A stretch of 64,000 nucleotides of DNA from Leguminivora glycinivorella (GCF_023078275.1 NC_062974.1:26262110-26326109); one strand, 5' to 3'. Positions 40,203 through 52,577 are shown, counted from the first letter of the stretch. Notes: generated from the letters alone by a model not told the origin. Made by a program: numbers and translations.

Positions 40203-40307
40203 GGTACCTCCCGTCTCTTTATGTTTTCTGAATAGGAAATTAGGTTATAATTTGTTTTCTTTGTGTTTGTGCGCTCGCATCGACTGACAAATTTTGACGA
40301 CTGAATT

Positions 40308-40412
40308 TATTTTTTCAGTACAGATGGTGTGTTTTTTATGCACTAGTGCAAGAAGTGATTCATTATATGCCAGGTCGAAACTTCGGATGGCCATCTGTAC
40401 TGAAAAACGTCG
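40308..40412. mobile_element. Small hairpin element
   Basis: TTTTTCAGTACAGATGG and CCATCTGTACTGAAAAA form perfect arms at 40312-40328 and about 40390-40406 around a loop with GCACTAGTGC. Confidence 0.55.
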
Positions 40413-40763
40413 TACAATACACGTGCGAAAAGGAAATTCGTAACTTCGAACTTCCTATTTAGGCACTTGTATAGTAATGTACTATTTTGCGACAGGCTTA
40501 AAAAAGTTTGGAAACCCCTGGCATAGAGTATCAAGATGATTTTTACACAAACACCCGTGGCGTAAAGTTCTAAGGAGAGCCAATTTTATCATGTCATTGT
40601 GAATATTGATTTATTCATTGAAGCCGTTTTGACTTCACTATGTTCAAAATAAATATACGTGACTTTACTCTCATCAACAGCCGATAATGTAGTAAATATA
40701 ACTCAGATAAATATAACTCACTACGAAATTATTTATAAATATGTCTTACTAATGCGATGCGTA

Positions 40764-41200
40764 TATACACGGTGTAACATGAGGAAACCGAATAATTTTA
40801 ACAGGGTATTCCTCATCATATTAGAAAAATAAAATGTCATATAAACTTTTCTGGGTTTCGCCCACTTTCAGAGTTATAAGCATTAAAAAAAATAACAATT
40901 ACTTATTATTTCTCAGAATAAAACGCTATTTTGATGACGATGATGCCTTTGTAAGACATAAATCCAACTATCTTCGTTGATAGATGTCAAAAAATAACTA
41001 GTAACTCATTGTAAAAATAATATTTTTTGAAAAAAAAATGTAATTTTTTATTTTAAGTGCCAGTTTTACATACACTACATTAGGTACAATAGGTATTTTT
41101 TTGCGTTATTTGCTTGACGTCATATAACGTTTTATCTTTATTTTGCCCTCCGAAATGCGTAGTTAAAATCATTCGGTTCCGTCATGTTGCACCGTGTATT
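40764..41200. mobile_element. TACACGGTG-ended MITE, intact copy
   Basis: TATACACGGTGTAACATGAG at the left and CATGTTGCACCGTGTAT at the right form imperfect inverted ends with GAATAATTTTAAC/GTTAAAATCATTC inside. The copy at 19292-20685 has the same order but is split. Confidence 0.7.
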
Positions 41201-41574
41201 TATTGTTCTACCAGGAAATGACGGCGCCAGTGCATTTCGATAACGGCTTGTAAATGACTCAATTAATTATAATTGTTTGAGTCAGTAATTAAAAATAATT
41301 GTAGGTAAATAAAATAGCATTTATATTCTTCTAAGCTATACTCCGGAAGGTCCTTAGGTATACAATACAGTGGAGATGGTAATAGGCCAATCAATAAACA
41401 GGTAAATAAAACGTATAGAAATTATTTATTTATTGTAATTATTTGTTTGCCTGTCGTGTCCCACTGCTGGTCAAAGGCCTCCCTCTCTTTCTTCCTCGCG
41501 TCTCGGTTTAAGGCAATGTTTGGCCAATCTTTTCGAAATACGTCAAGATCGTGCCTGTTGGTTTCTGATTTCTC
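41201..41574. other. Repeat fragment and spacer
   Basis: 41445-41570 holds TCGTGTCCCACTGCTGGTCA and AAAGGCCTCCCTCTC, a phrase I associate with RTE-type repeats of moths. No gene. Confidence 0.45.
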
Positions 41575-41650
41575 GACCTATTAGAAGTCTCGAGTTTCGA
41601 GAAATCTCGAGCTCAAAGTCTCGAAGTCTTCTCGAGTCTCGAGTCTTTTT
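41575..41650. repeat. TCGAG-rich block, left
   Basis: Six or more CTCGAG or TCTCGA motifs in 75 bases. A similar block at 45275-45380 ends CGAGCTAAACCCTA, a hAT-like tip. They may be ends of one outer element around 41886-44477, but the left tip does not match, so this is uncertain. Confidence 0.4.
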
Positions 41651-42362
41651 TTATAAATGGTAAAATTTTGATAAAAGAATAAACAACAATATGATTAGTA
41701 GTTTTTATTGCACCACACTATTATAAAAAATGCGTAAGAGCAATAAAAATCTTCTTTGAAATAAACATAAATCAAATTTTAACAAGAAAACTACAATTAT
41801 AGTCTTGAAAACAATACCTAATCCTTTAATTTCCCCGCCTGTGCACGGGTTAAGTAAATTAAAATGTCATGTATTAAATCATAATTAGAGTTTGCATTAT
41901 CCGACGGATTTTTAATATTCGAATAATTCGGATAATACAATTTTTATTATTCGAATATTCGAATAATTCGGATAATTTCGGATAATTTATTAAATGGAAC
42001 AAAATTAATGTTACAGGTGCGTATAAGCGTGGAATTGATAACGGCTGAGATAGATGAGCGCCATAATGCGAAATTTACCTACATTTTTATTTATTTTTTT
42101 CGTAAATCAGCAAACTGTAGAAATTAAAACACACCTAGCTCTCTATCTTTAGTTCTATGACTAGAATCTTGCAATCAGATAGTGAGCTGTCGATATAAGA
42201 CAGTTAGTAGTAGTGATTAGTTAGGTGTTAGGTATAACGAGAAGTTTTTCTGACAACACCTTTACCTTGGAAATGAATGGTAGAGAGGATGGCTTGTGTA
42301 GAGTGGAACGTGAGACAACATCATTGGATATGATGATGGTTATAGGCGATACAGCGTTGTCA

Positions 42363-42481
42363 TATTATCCGTTCCGATATCGGATATAGGAAGGATGTCA
42401 AAGGCAAAAATCAAAGATGGCGCTTTGAATGGTTTCGAGAATGTATAGGAGTCGGTCCTTCGCTCGATCGGATCGGATACT
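42363..42481. mobile_element. GATATCGGAT MITE, diverged copy
   Basis: TTATCCGTTCCGATATCGGA to GATCGGATCGGATACT with AAGATGGCGC in the loop. The 13 bases CGGATCGGATACT at its right end (42469-42481) recur at 43368-43380, beyond the LINE fragment. Confidence 0.6.
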
Positions 42482-42575
42482 CATCTTACTTATCTTAAAT
42501 CTGCGGGGCCCTTCCGGATACACTTCGACCTATCGGGATCTTTTGTGCAATTACCCCCTTAGATCTTAAGATCCT

Positions 42576-43330
42576 TCAGCTATTCAGGAGCTTCTCGACC
42601 ATCTCCACGTATCGGATGATGAGGCTCATGGGTAGCTCTCTGATGTCCTTTGGTACTAGGTAGCCTGCTCCAAAGTTCTTCATTCTTTGTCTGGCGAGGG
42701 CGTGACATTCAGACATTAGATGTCTGACGGTCTTTTCCTCTTCGCCGCACATGCGACAATCTGTGTAGTCAGCGTGTCCCATCTTGGCCAACATTCCTTT
42801 GATCCCGTAATGGCCTGTGAACACCCCCGTTATAATTTGGAGTTGTCTTTTGCCTAGCTTTCCTAACTTTTTGTTCCATCCAGATTCTACCCTCCGCATA
42901 AAGAGCTTTGAATGCTTCAGACCTACCAGGGCATCCCACTCTTTTTGGTGATTAGCCTTTGTATGGTCCTTCATAGCCGTTTTAATAGTTCCTTGTGACG
43001 TTGTCTTCAGACCTGGCCTTGGCAAGTTCATCAGCATTTTCATTGCCAATGAAGCCTTCGTGCCCCGGTATCCATACCAGTTGCATCTTGTTTTGCCTTC
43101 CAAGCTTGTTAAGAGCTTGGATGCCGTTTAATACCAGTCAAGAGTCACCTCTGGGCGATGTGAAGGCTTTGAGTGCCGCCTGACTGTCGCTAAGTATATA
43201 GATATTCTTTCCTTGGGTTTATCTAACTATATTTTTATGTACACAGGTAATTATTGCGTATGTCTCGGCTTAAAAGACAGTGGCATAATTGCCCATGCTG
43301 ATACTACCACTGTAGTCACTAGTCATTTGC
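42576..43330 (-). pseudogene. Decayed LINE RNase H and C-terminal region
   Basis: On the minus strand, 42576-43103 gives ...FTGHYGIKGMLAKMG... and CRMCGEEEKTVRHLMSECHA (C-x2-C and H-x4-C), the tail found after RNase H in I, R1 and LOA type LINEs. Upstream, another frame gives IYILSDSQAALKAF-like and VWIPGHEGFIGNENADELA sequence, the RNase H signature, so there is at least one frameshift near 43040. Stops are present further upstream. It is a 5'-truncated, dead fragment. The flanking CGGATCGGATACT repeats may be its target duplication or part of the MITE. Confidence 0.7.
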
Positions 43331-44509
43331 ATAAATGCCTACGCCCGTACCAGATGCCATCTTGGACCGGATCGGATACTTAATATAAAAAGTTTAAAAC
43401 TCTTTTCGTAGCCTCTAAACAAAAGCGTCCTGGTTAGGGTCTTAGAACAGGAACGAGCAACTGAGCATAGGTACTCGTTCAAAACAGAATAACAAAAAAA
43501 AGAGAAGACCAATTAGTCGAAGACACTTCCTATCCAGGTGTGGATCATTTTAGACCTTACTTGCACAGTGGCTGGTACCAAAGTACCAATGGAAGGGCAA
43601 GGGGGAATGGAAGGCGATAAATAAGTATTGTACCACCAACATAAAATATAAATATAAAATATACAAGACATAAAATTTAAAATAATGAAGAAGGAGGAGG
43701 TACAAAGGCGAACTTATTTAAATATTCAAATCCAAAACGCCTCAAATTGCTCGGCAGCAATTTGATGGGTTTTAGTTTCCAAGTTGATCAGTAGATCGAC
43801 TAAGATTTCAAAGTATAAGTAGTAATTAGACCGATTTTTGTGTATGAATGTAACTAAGGACTTAAAAGGAAAATGCCTTATATTTCTTAGTGAAGTGGAG
43901 GGAATTCTGGCGTACTAAATTGCCATGGAACTGATAACAGCTAAATTCGGAGTGAGGCGCTAAATTTCAATTTCAAAAAACAAGGGACCAGGAAATCTAG
44001 GTATAAATCTCCCTTATTAAGTACGGTTTTACAGATAACTTCACGTTAGCTATTAGCAGTAATGAAAGTAGGTTGGGGTAACGTTTTCATATTAAAAAAT
44101 AATACTTGAACGTTTTTCTGTTTTTTTAAATCATCCAATTAATCGAATATTTGATAAGAACTGAGTGCGTGGGGTGAGGCATTCTGCTTACTTCTTGTCC
44201 ACGAATGCTTTCTTTGTTTTGTAAATATTAGTTTGATTTTGAAGATAAATAGGTGTTAACTTGTTAGCAATAACATTGTCCGTATTAAGAATTGATCGAA
44301 ATTGGTTTCAGTGACGTCTATCTATTAAATATATTACTTATAAATAAAAAATAATGTTTATAGAAATTATCCGTTTATCCGGATAATTTCACTTGGATTA
44401 TTCGAATATTTTCGGATAAAAATATTGGCGGATATTCGAATAATTCGGATATTCGAATATCCGGATTGCAAACCCTAATCATAATGTCATTGAAATTAAA
44501 CGTTTAAAA

Positions 44510-45100
44510 TAACTTCTTCTTCTTCCTCGTTTCCTCATTGCCGAGGATCGCGACCACAAGTAGCGTGTCTCCATTTGTTGCAATATCATGAATACCGTTT
44601 AGACTGCACAGTATACGTTGTCGCCAACATTTCTTAGTCAGAACCATCTAGTACGAGCCCCACCCAAGAATGTTTACCATTAATTCGCCATATTATGCAT
44701 TGGTGCTCTCATAATGTGTCCGAAAAATCTGAGGGTCGCTCTTGGCATATTTTGGACTCGGCAAGCCGTGTGGTGATATTCAGTTCTTGCAAAATAGAGA
44801 TGTTTGTTAGTTCTTCTAGCTTTTCAAGTTATACTCGTAGCAGTCTTCGCCAGCACCACATCTCAATAGCGTCAATCTTAGCCACATCAAAACTTTTCAG
44901 GGTCCAAGTTTCGGCACCATACATAAATATCGAGATTATCGAGAAGACAAGAGATCGAAATAATCGCACTTTAGTTTGACGTCAGATTCCTCTGTTCTTC
45001 AAATCTTGTCGAAGTTAGCCATAGCACTCTTCGCAGGTTATCAATGACCAAGATACATAAACGCGCTGACAAATTCGTAACGACGAATTGCTTTCCAAAA
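44510..45100 (-). pseudogene. RTE-type LINE C-terminal remnant
   Basis: Minus strand at about 44835-44935 reads IFMYGAETWTLKSFDVAKID then AIEMWCWRRLLRV before a stop. YGAETWTLK and EMWCWRRMLR are signatures of the end of RTE-clade RT proteins. Frames before and after are broken. The plus-strand open frame at 44695-44979 is its antisense. Confidence 0.7.
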
Positions 45101-45274
45101 ATTACATTGAGGCTGTCAAAACTAGCCAAAGTCGCTGCCAGCTTACGTTAAATGAGAGGTTAGATCGCTTTATCTCGTTATAATTTATGGCCGCCGTTCG
45201 ACAAGTCTCCACCGCCTCGCGATGAGACCGGAAAGAAGGTAAAAAGTTGCATTTCACTTCAGGTCGTACTTTAT

Positions 45275-45380
45275 TCGGGACTCGAGATTTTCTCGAGTAC
45301 CTGTTCATTTTTTTCTCGTCTCGAATGAAGCCGTTAACTCGAATATCTCGAGTTCGAGACTTTCGAGCTAAACCCTAATC
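45275..45380. repeat. TCGAG-rich block, right
   Basis: GGACTCGAGATTTTCTCGAG to GAGACTTTCGAGCTAAACCC, then TAATC. It pairs loosely in inverted sense with 41575-41650. Confidence 0.4.
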
Positions 45381-45788
45381 GTAGCCTTTTATTTTCGCGG
45401 TCCGCCGTCATAGAAAATTAAGGCGATATATTTCCGTAGACGCTGCGCGCACTCGTTTTTTGAAGCCGTTAAAAACATAGGAAAACGCAATGGAAAAATC
45501 TGAAAACGATATATGTTAAATTTCAGGATCTGGTGAGTATGTTATGGAGTTGAACAACATGAATGTTACAACTTCGCTCGATAGAAAATGACTCCAAAGT
45601 TACCTCTTCTTTTAACAATAAATCGTTCCCATAGCTAGGATAAAAACTTTTTTGACTTGTTTTTTACTTCAATATATAGGTAATAAGATTATCTAGACGA
45701 ATCTGATGAGTTTGTGCCGGTAGCGTCATTAAAATAATATAATGTTTACCAAATACTATCAAATCCGCAAAAGAAAGATGGAACAACT

Positions 45789-46004
45789 ATGAACCCAATT
45801 TTAAGACCTGTTACTAATCCTGTTTTTACAAAAAAATTTTTTTTTGAAAAAAAATTTGAAATTGAAAACATTTTCGATGGCACTTATGGCCTCTTCAGTC
45901 GCGCGGCGGCGCTTTCAGAGGATGGACCTGTGTCAGTTTTCTCCGCGTGGTCACGTGTCATTGAAACAATGGGGAACAAAGCTTTGAGGAGGCAGAAAAA
46001 ATAA
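45789..46004 (+). CDS. Unrecognised 71-codon open frame
   Basis: ATG at 45789, stop at 46002. The first third is lysine- and phenylalanine-rich low complexity; the rest (FSRAAALSEDGPVSVFSAWS ...ETMGNKALRRQKK) is GC-richer than its surroundings. AATAAATAAAG follows 18 bases after the stop, a possible poly(A) signal. No splice signal or domain is recognised. It could be the last exon of a host gene or chance; I give it little weight. Confidence 0.2.
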   Translation: MNPILRPVTNPVFTKKFFFEKKFEIENIFDGTYGLFSRAAALSEDGPVSVFSAWSRVIETMGNKALRRQKK

Positions 46005-47433
46005 TTGCGTGCTAGAAAACAAATAAATAAAGAAAATTCTAATCAAAGACTGTGAAAAGGGAGGAAAATGATAATTTATATATACTCGTAAGTATTTCAT
46101 TTTCATATGATGTTATCAAGTGACATTTACGATATCTAAACATCATAGATTTTAGAAACCCCTAGATGACGCGTCTGTGACGTCATTACAGCACAACTTT
46201 TCCACTTGGAAAATATATGACTGATGTCCAGCTAGTGAAGAAACTTACGTATAATTTTCATACAAATATTGAGTTGTTCGAAAGAAAAGGCGGCGGTAGG
46301 TACAGTACTGATTGAAGATCAGGTAGGGTAGGTATTTCTGTCTTTCAAAATTTGGTATAAGGTTAATTAGATCGTGCTACCCTCCGTCTATATTTTTTCT
46401 GTGTCTATGCCAAACATGTGGCCAGCCTGACAGAAATTTTGTTTGACAACTGTCGCCATTTTTCCACAATAGTTAAAAGATTTCAGTATTTTAACTTCTC
46501 AATAAATTTTGATGAAAGTTCATAATCATACATTGGGGTACTTTATATTTACAGATATTTGTCTAATTTGCAAGATTATATGAATCCTTTAACAAGCTGT
46601 CTGACTCCTTTGACAACAGTTGATAAGATATGAATACACTTGAGAATCCAAGGTGGGCATAGAATGGTATTGATACTTTATGTTGTGCTGAGTTGTATTT
46701 TATTTGGAGGTACGGTAGTGGCGGTAGTGCCCCCGCCAACACGAGTCAAGCGAAGAGAAAAGCTGTTTTCTTGAAGCATTTTGTCGTTCTTCATAATCCT
46801 CGATTTTTGGGTCTGGTAACCAAAAAAGACCAGACTCTGGTTTAAACCAGATAAATATAATTGTCAGGATATGATATCAATAGCAACTTTATTAAATAGA
46901 CAAAGTTTCAATTGCATAGTTTTCATACTTTAGATTTTATTCATATCTTAATATAAATAGCATAGATGTCATCAAAATATACAAGTAATTAACCTGCTAT
47001 TAGTAGGTTCATAAACAACAAGAATAAAATTCGAAACTTTGGTATGTATACAGCTTAAAAGCTTTCAATATGAAAATGAAAAAGCGTTATTTATTCACGA
47101 CTGACAAATTTAATGTGTATTTTTAAACAACAGTGACATTACATAATAATCTCTTTACATAAAGTCTATGGTCAAAGAAGCTGACTGTTGTGTTCTGTTA
47201 ACAATATGTTTATAAGAAAAAACTTCTACATGAAGTAGAAAACTCGCCGAGATGTTAATCTTTCCCCTCTTCCCTTCAGTTTTTCATATATTCATTTTCA
47301 GTTTTTTTATATATTCAGGAAAACCGTAAAAGCTACAGTTATGATGTTTAGGAGAAGTAGGTATATTTCCATAAAATTCTCTACACAGTATTATCTTTGC
47401 AGGTAAATAGTTGTAACTCGTAATTTTCAAATT
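46005..47433. other. Unassigned spacer
   Basis: No gene and no repeat recognised over 1.4 kb; this is one of the longest stretches here without visible mobile DNA. Confidence 0.4.
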
Positions 47434-47645
47434 GTGCTCCTATTTACTATGGGACTAATGCTGAAAACGCAAAAAAAAATCTTTTTTATACATTTCGACT
47501 GTCATGATACAGCTCATTTCTATGGAACATCCATTTTTTTTCGTGGTTTCAGCATTGGACCCTTTCTTAAACTTGTTCATAATGACCTCAAAAGTTACTA
47601 TGCAAAGTTTGAATGGTCCTTTTTATTTCACCCTGTCGATCTGTA
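47434..47645 (+). repeat. Interspersed repeat ending CACCCTGT, copy 1
   Basis: TACATTTCGACTGTCATG, GGTTTCAGCATTGGACCC and ATGCAAAGTTTGAATGGTC recur in the same order at 61745-61985, both ending TTTCACCCTGT or ATCACCCTGTA. Confidence 0.6.
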
Positions 47646-47754
47646 GCTAAGTGCGATTACTAAGAAGTTTCGACGATGGCAGTTGGAGAATCCGAAATAA
47701 TCGATAAAATTGATTGTAGTTTAGGTACGTCCTTAAAAGCTCCGACAACGCTGA

Positions 47755-48205
47755 CCAAACGCTGGATAAAACGAACATCGTTCACTTTCAGTTAAGAAAC
47801 ACAATTAAAACAAAATTAAACATAGTTCTCAATGACACCCTTATTCCTCAGGTTGATACAGTTAAATATCTCGGTTTTGAAATCGATGCCGGGCTGACAT
47901 GGGGCCCCCACATCCAGTCGACCTGCGATAGACTGGCCTCTGCCTGCTATGCGCTGTCCAGGTTAGCGCCCAGTCTGACTACTGAAAATCTCAAAATGGC
48001 GTATTACGGCTATTTCCATTCGATCCTTACACAGGCTGTTGATCTCTGGGGTACTGCTGCAGACCGGGGTAGGGCGTTCAGGATGCAAAAACGTGCCCTC
48101 CGTATAATCGATGGTAAACCAACTGACCACCCAGCAAAATTGTTATTTAAAAAACATAACATACTAACTTTACCTAGTATATTTGTGTTGTCGGCTTGTA
48201 TGTAC
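47755..48205 (+). pseudogene. CR1-like LINE remnant, part 1 (RT thumb region)
   Basis: An open frame from about 47761 reads TLDKTNIVHFQLRN..., then VDTVKYLGFEIDAGLTWGPH and ...ALRIIDGKPTDHPAKLLF..., the region after the RT catalytic core of CR1/Jockey LINEs. It is cut by the hAT element at 48205 and resumes after 52936 (part 2). The catalytic core is absent. Confidence 0.75.
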
Positions 48206-49532
48206 TAGGGCTCCCGGTCGTGACCGTGTATCGTGAACACGTAGCCGTACGCACGTTGCCGTGATACACGGCAACGGATTTCTGGTTCGTTCGTCACGTG
48301 AAAATAAATCACGTGAAATTAGGGTACGTACGTTCGTAGATCCGTCCGTACGTACGTACGAATTCACGTGACACGCCCGTTCGGTCCGCCAGCGGCGTTT
48401 CCTGAGAGAAGATAAGATCGGATGCAGTCTCTATAAGTTATGAATAAAAATGTAGGTATCGTGAGGTTATATCTTAATTACTTTTGAATTAAAATTTATA
48501 TTCAATACTGCGGTTTTTCAAATATTAATATGTAAGTAATAAATAAATATAACGAAATAAACGATCCGGGGTTTCCGATAGGCTTAATTTAGAAGTGGTT
48601 ATAAAAATACCAACGATATGGGTAGGTAACCTTTTGTAAGGGTAACTGCTAGATTTGGTAACCGTTTCAGATAAAGTTTCCTTCCAGTCATTTGAGTTTT
48701 TTACTCTATCTAAAGGTTTTCAACAGTTATAATTCTAAATTCGACTTATTATTAAATAACCACTGTTAGCATTGTCTCTACGCTACAACCGACGCTTCGA
48801 GTACAAATTCAAAAAATGCTTATACTTTCACTAAAATATTACTTTTATGTTTATTAAAATGGCACTATACCATGACTATACCTTATCATTTGTTAAGCTT
48901 ATCTGTTGAGTGGTTGTGGTTGAAAAATACCATGCGTTAACGTGGTAATATGGGCTTAACCGTGCACCGTGATACCCTTGAATCTGCTTATTATGTGTCT
49001 GCAATGTTCGTTGACAAAAACTCTCTAGTTACCCTCTGATTAATAAGATTTAATAGCAAGATAAGTATCCACGGTACCATTCAATTATTGATGCAAGGAG
49101 TAAGAAATTTGTCAATTTAGTATAAAAATTAAGAATGTGACGATAGGACGACATCCACGGAAACGTAATTTTAACACATACCTAGTTAATAATTATGTTA
49201 TACATTTTACGCGAACTTACTTAACTGTTATAGCCACTATTTAATTAGGTAATTAGTGTAATTACGTTATATAGTAATAAGATTGATGGTAGTAAAAAAA
49301 GTCTACTTTAAGAGGGTTCAAGGCGCAGGATTATCATTTTATTAAGATGTAAACACTGTTTTATGACTGATATATTGTTTCAAAAATAATAAATAGGCAC
49401 TGCTTAATAAAGTGAGCTTCGTTATACTATTTACATGCAATAACTTTAAAATTATTTTTTCATGGTATTTAAACTTAGACCTTTGCTGCTTTCATTTACT
49501 TATTATGGATTACACCTATTTAAAAAATTGAC

Positions 49533-49730
49533 TTACTCGTTTGATGTCGTAACAGTAACAGCAGATTTCAAATGAACTGACGTCAAATGCCTCGCGATAG
49601 ATCCTGTAGTACCATGACGACACGGAAACTCATTGTTTGTCCGATCCTTCCAGAGACTACATAAAGTTGAATCTCCGACTCTGGTGGCATATCTCCACAC
49701 CAAACTTTTCTTCGTTGTTAAGAGTTTCAA
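49533..49730 (-). pseudogene. BED zinc-finger exon, copy 2 (one zinc ligand lost)
   Basis: It keeps the frame of the 9335-9531 exon, including the GTAAGT donor after ...TTSNE. CSLC has become CSLW, removing one zinc-binding cysteine, and the ATG used in copy 1 (Met before Trp-Arg-Tyr) is GTG here. It is therefore unlikely to make a working finger. Confidence 0.7.
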
Positions 49731-50200
49731 ACATTAACAGTAACAATACAAAAAATTAACAAAACAACAAGACAATAACTTTTAAATTCACCGCTAAAGT
49801 AAAATATCAAGGCCTTCAAGTGTTGATCAACTGGGATCTTACAAGTGACTAATTGAAATAAACTAAAATTCTAAACTGCCCCATCCAGATTAAATAAAAA
49901 ATCCTAAAATGTAAAAATAACACATCGCTCACTTCACTCAGCTTCTCGTACAAAAGGCTGCTCGTAAATTTTACTGTCTTTATTACCACGTGGTGGAACT
50001 GCGCTTATTATTTGCAAAATACCACCACAGTAAGATAGCTGAGCTCGTTCGTCAAACAATACAGTGCTATAAAGGAATATACTATCTAAAAGTATTATTT
50101 AATGTACCGAAACTGATAAGAACTGCAGCTGTCATTTTTTTGTCTTAGCCGTGGCCCCGCGCACATGTGTGCATATTTTTTGCCTGGAGTATAATAGTCA

Positions 50201-50710
50201 CACAGAGAACCTCCTATAGAGTGGCAGTCTTGTCATATTTGGTTCGCGATACGAGTCACCAGTGTTTGGGGTGCGAGGAGCGGGCGGGGAATGTGTTAAG
50301 CGCGCTGTGATTGGCCGTTTCAAGGACGGCGGGCAGTCGCGCCAGATGAAAAGGGACAGAAGTATGACTGTCCCTCTACTGACGCGTAAGTGGCCAATGT
50401 AAGTTGACCTATGCCGGCTCTGAATAAATTATAAATATGACTTATTTGTGGAATGTAATGCCGTCTGTTTTTAAATTTGAGCTTCTTGTTACCTTTCCAC
50501 ACCATTTCACACTACAGGTGGACATCTTTAAGGCATCAAAATACCCTTTTCCAATTTTTTTGTGCGAAAAACACGCGCTGCTTTCGGGTCTGTTACTTGG
50601 TCGATACTGATCGGGCACGGCGAGCGCCCGCGCTTATATCAGTGCAAATACTAGGAAGGCTGGCCACAGCGAGTCGTCTTGTAATAGATGTCTATAGGGG
50701 TTGGTCTGTG
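50201..50710. mobile_element. 510-bp hAT-type MITE, copy 1
   Basis: AATAGTCA flanks it (50193-50200 and 50711-50718); the uninterrupted site is seen in the inverted copy at 8868-8875. The ends CACAGAGAACCTCCTATAGA and CACAGACCAACCCCTATAGA (reversed right end) are imperfect inverted repeats. The open frames at 50320-50505 and 50477-50773 are not protein-like. Copy 2 is at 60888-61396. Confidence 0.88.
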
Positions 50711-52185
50711 AATAGTCATCATAAACTTGCTCTTTTGTTCACCTACACTCCTGTTTGTCTTGTTTACATTTAAGATTACGTTATATGCTTACATAAGAGC
50801 AAGCTTAAATATTAATTAATTAAAGCCACTTGGTAGGTTTTCATTTTCATACATAATAAATGAAAGAATAAATGTGAAAACCTTAAGAATAACATAATAA
50901 TGCTTGACCAGAAATATATGGCTAAGCGTCGTGTTGCTGAATTTCATCAGAACTATTGTCCCGGATCCGTAAGTTCACATTTTTGACACATTTGTTTTGA
51001 AGTACATATGTTGCGATGTGGCTAAGGCGTATCGTTTGCCAAATCTAACGATTAATTTCGAATTGGTTGAATCGATTAGGCCCTATGGACAAGGAGGCGC
51101 TTAAACAAATATACGATTTCTATCAACTTACTGAAATGTCATTTGAATCGAAATTACACTCTGCCACAGCACTAGTTTAAAAATAAAAATTAATGATAAA
51201 TGGTTTAATAAGTAAATCTTGCGTTATAAATTAATATCGTAAAATACTTACTAACGAAGATCCGCAAAAATGTAACATGTTTTAGATTATGTTTAAAGTA
51301 AGGGAAATATTATTTTTCTACTCGTCGATTGTAATCTGTCAATTAGGACACCACAAACTAAACTATAAGTGCTAACTTTTCAGTGTTGGATACTCTATGG
51401 CAGTTCCGACTCAACTATAATAATATATGTACTTAATCTCATTATAGTTGACTTTAAGTTAACTGTAATAATTTCAAAAATAGAACATCATACAATTTAT
51501 ATACCTGCTAATTTGCGATACCTGGCAAATTTTTCTGCATCTGAAATACATTTTTTTTATTTGTGGCGTTATCGGCCAATCAGAGACGGTTGTTACAAAC
51601 AATTGGTTACTAGGTAATTCGATGTTGATACAACGGTGAACGACGCTATTAACATTAATTTAAACTTGCATGAATGATGATATTTCCGTCCATTGATGAT
51701 GAAGATGATGACTCGTAGAAAAAGTATTGTATACAATAGTGATATAATTAAGTTTTTCACTCTCGTACTGTTAGGCCACTCAGCAAAGCTTCGTGGCCTA
51801 AACATGGTACTCGACTGAAAAGCTTTGTATTATATCGCGATTGTATAAAATACTATTTTAAGTACTTGATTTTTTTAACCATTATTACAGGATTTTACGT
51901 TTTGTGGACGCTGTCATGTGTGAAAAAGAGGTTCTTACACTTCTTACAGCTCTGGGACAATAGTTACTCCATACTATACTAAACTGTCACCACATACAGT
52001 TTTAAGTTAGTGTCAAGTATTTGAGGATTCTGACGGCACATGTCAAAAAATAAACAATATTAAGACGTAACGTAACACAGGTTGACATTTACCATACAGG
52101 TATATAGATAGTGTAAGGCATCGGACAGTTTGCTAGTTTTAATTTCAATAAAATCGGAAACAGAATAACGCCGTAAATCACTTAA

Positions 52186-52577
52186 TCTTCTCTTATAAAA
52201 TAAACTCCCGGGGAGCCGCGTCTGTCTGTGTGTTCGTGATAAACTCAAAAACTGAACGGGTTTTCATATGGTTTTCACTTATGAATAGAGTAATTCTTGA
52301 GGAAAGTTCAGGTATATAATTTGTTAAAGTTTTGTTTGAATTGGTTGAAATATGACGATATTTTCTAATCGAGTTGGACAAAATCCCGCTGGCTGAGAGC
52401 TTTAATCGAAAACGCTGCCGAAACCGTTTGAGCTATATCAAAATAATGTATTGGAAAATTGTGTCTCTCTAATAGGTCTACAAAAAAGTCCGCGATGGCA
52501 TATGTCTATCTTTTACGGATAACTTATTATAACAATTTTTATCATAATCCCCGTGCGTAGCCGGGGAGGGCCGCTAG
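52186..52577 (+). mobile_element. Non-autonomous Helitron, 392 bp
   Basis: It starts TCTTCTCTTATAAAAT and ends with the hairpin CCCCGTGCGTAGCCGGGG then AGGGCCGCTAG. Host A precedes and host T follows, as Helitrons require. No Rep or helicase is encoded. Confidence 0.8.

Larger units (their letters stand above)
41886..44477. mobile_element. hAT element with ATTCGAATAATTCGG iterons
   Basis: ATCATAAT flanks it exactly (41878-41885 and 44478-44485). The tips are TAGAGTTTGCATTATCCG and, reversed, TAGGGTTTGCAATCCGG. Both subterminal regions (41895-42000 and 44365-44465) carry many ATTCGAATA and TTCGGATAA palindromes. 8-bp duplications and TAGRG tips fit hAT. It contains a GATATCGGAT MITE fragment and a LINE fragment but no transposase frame. 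Confidence 0.75.

Noticed and set aside
44695..44979. 94-codon plus-strand frame
   Set aside because: Antisense to the RTE remnant on the other strand.
41575..45380. A single outer element bounded by the TCGAG-rich blocks
   Set aside because: The right tip CTAAACCCTA has no matching left tip and no flanking duplication was found.
50320..50505. 61-codon frame identical at 61006-61191, and the opposite-strand frame at 50477-50773
   Set aside because: Identity follows from two copies of one young MITE; no protein feature is visible.
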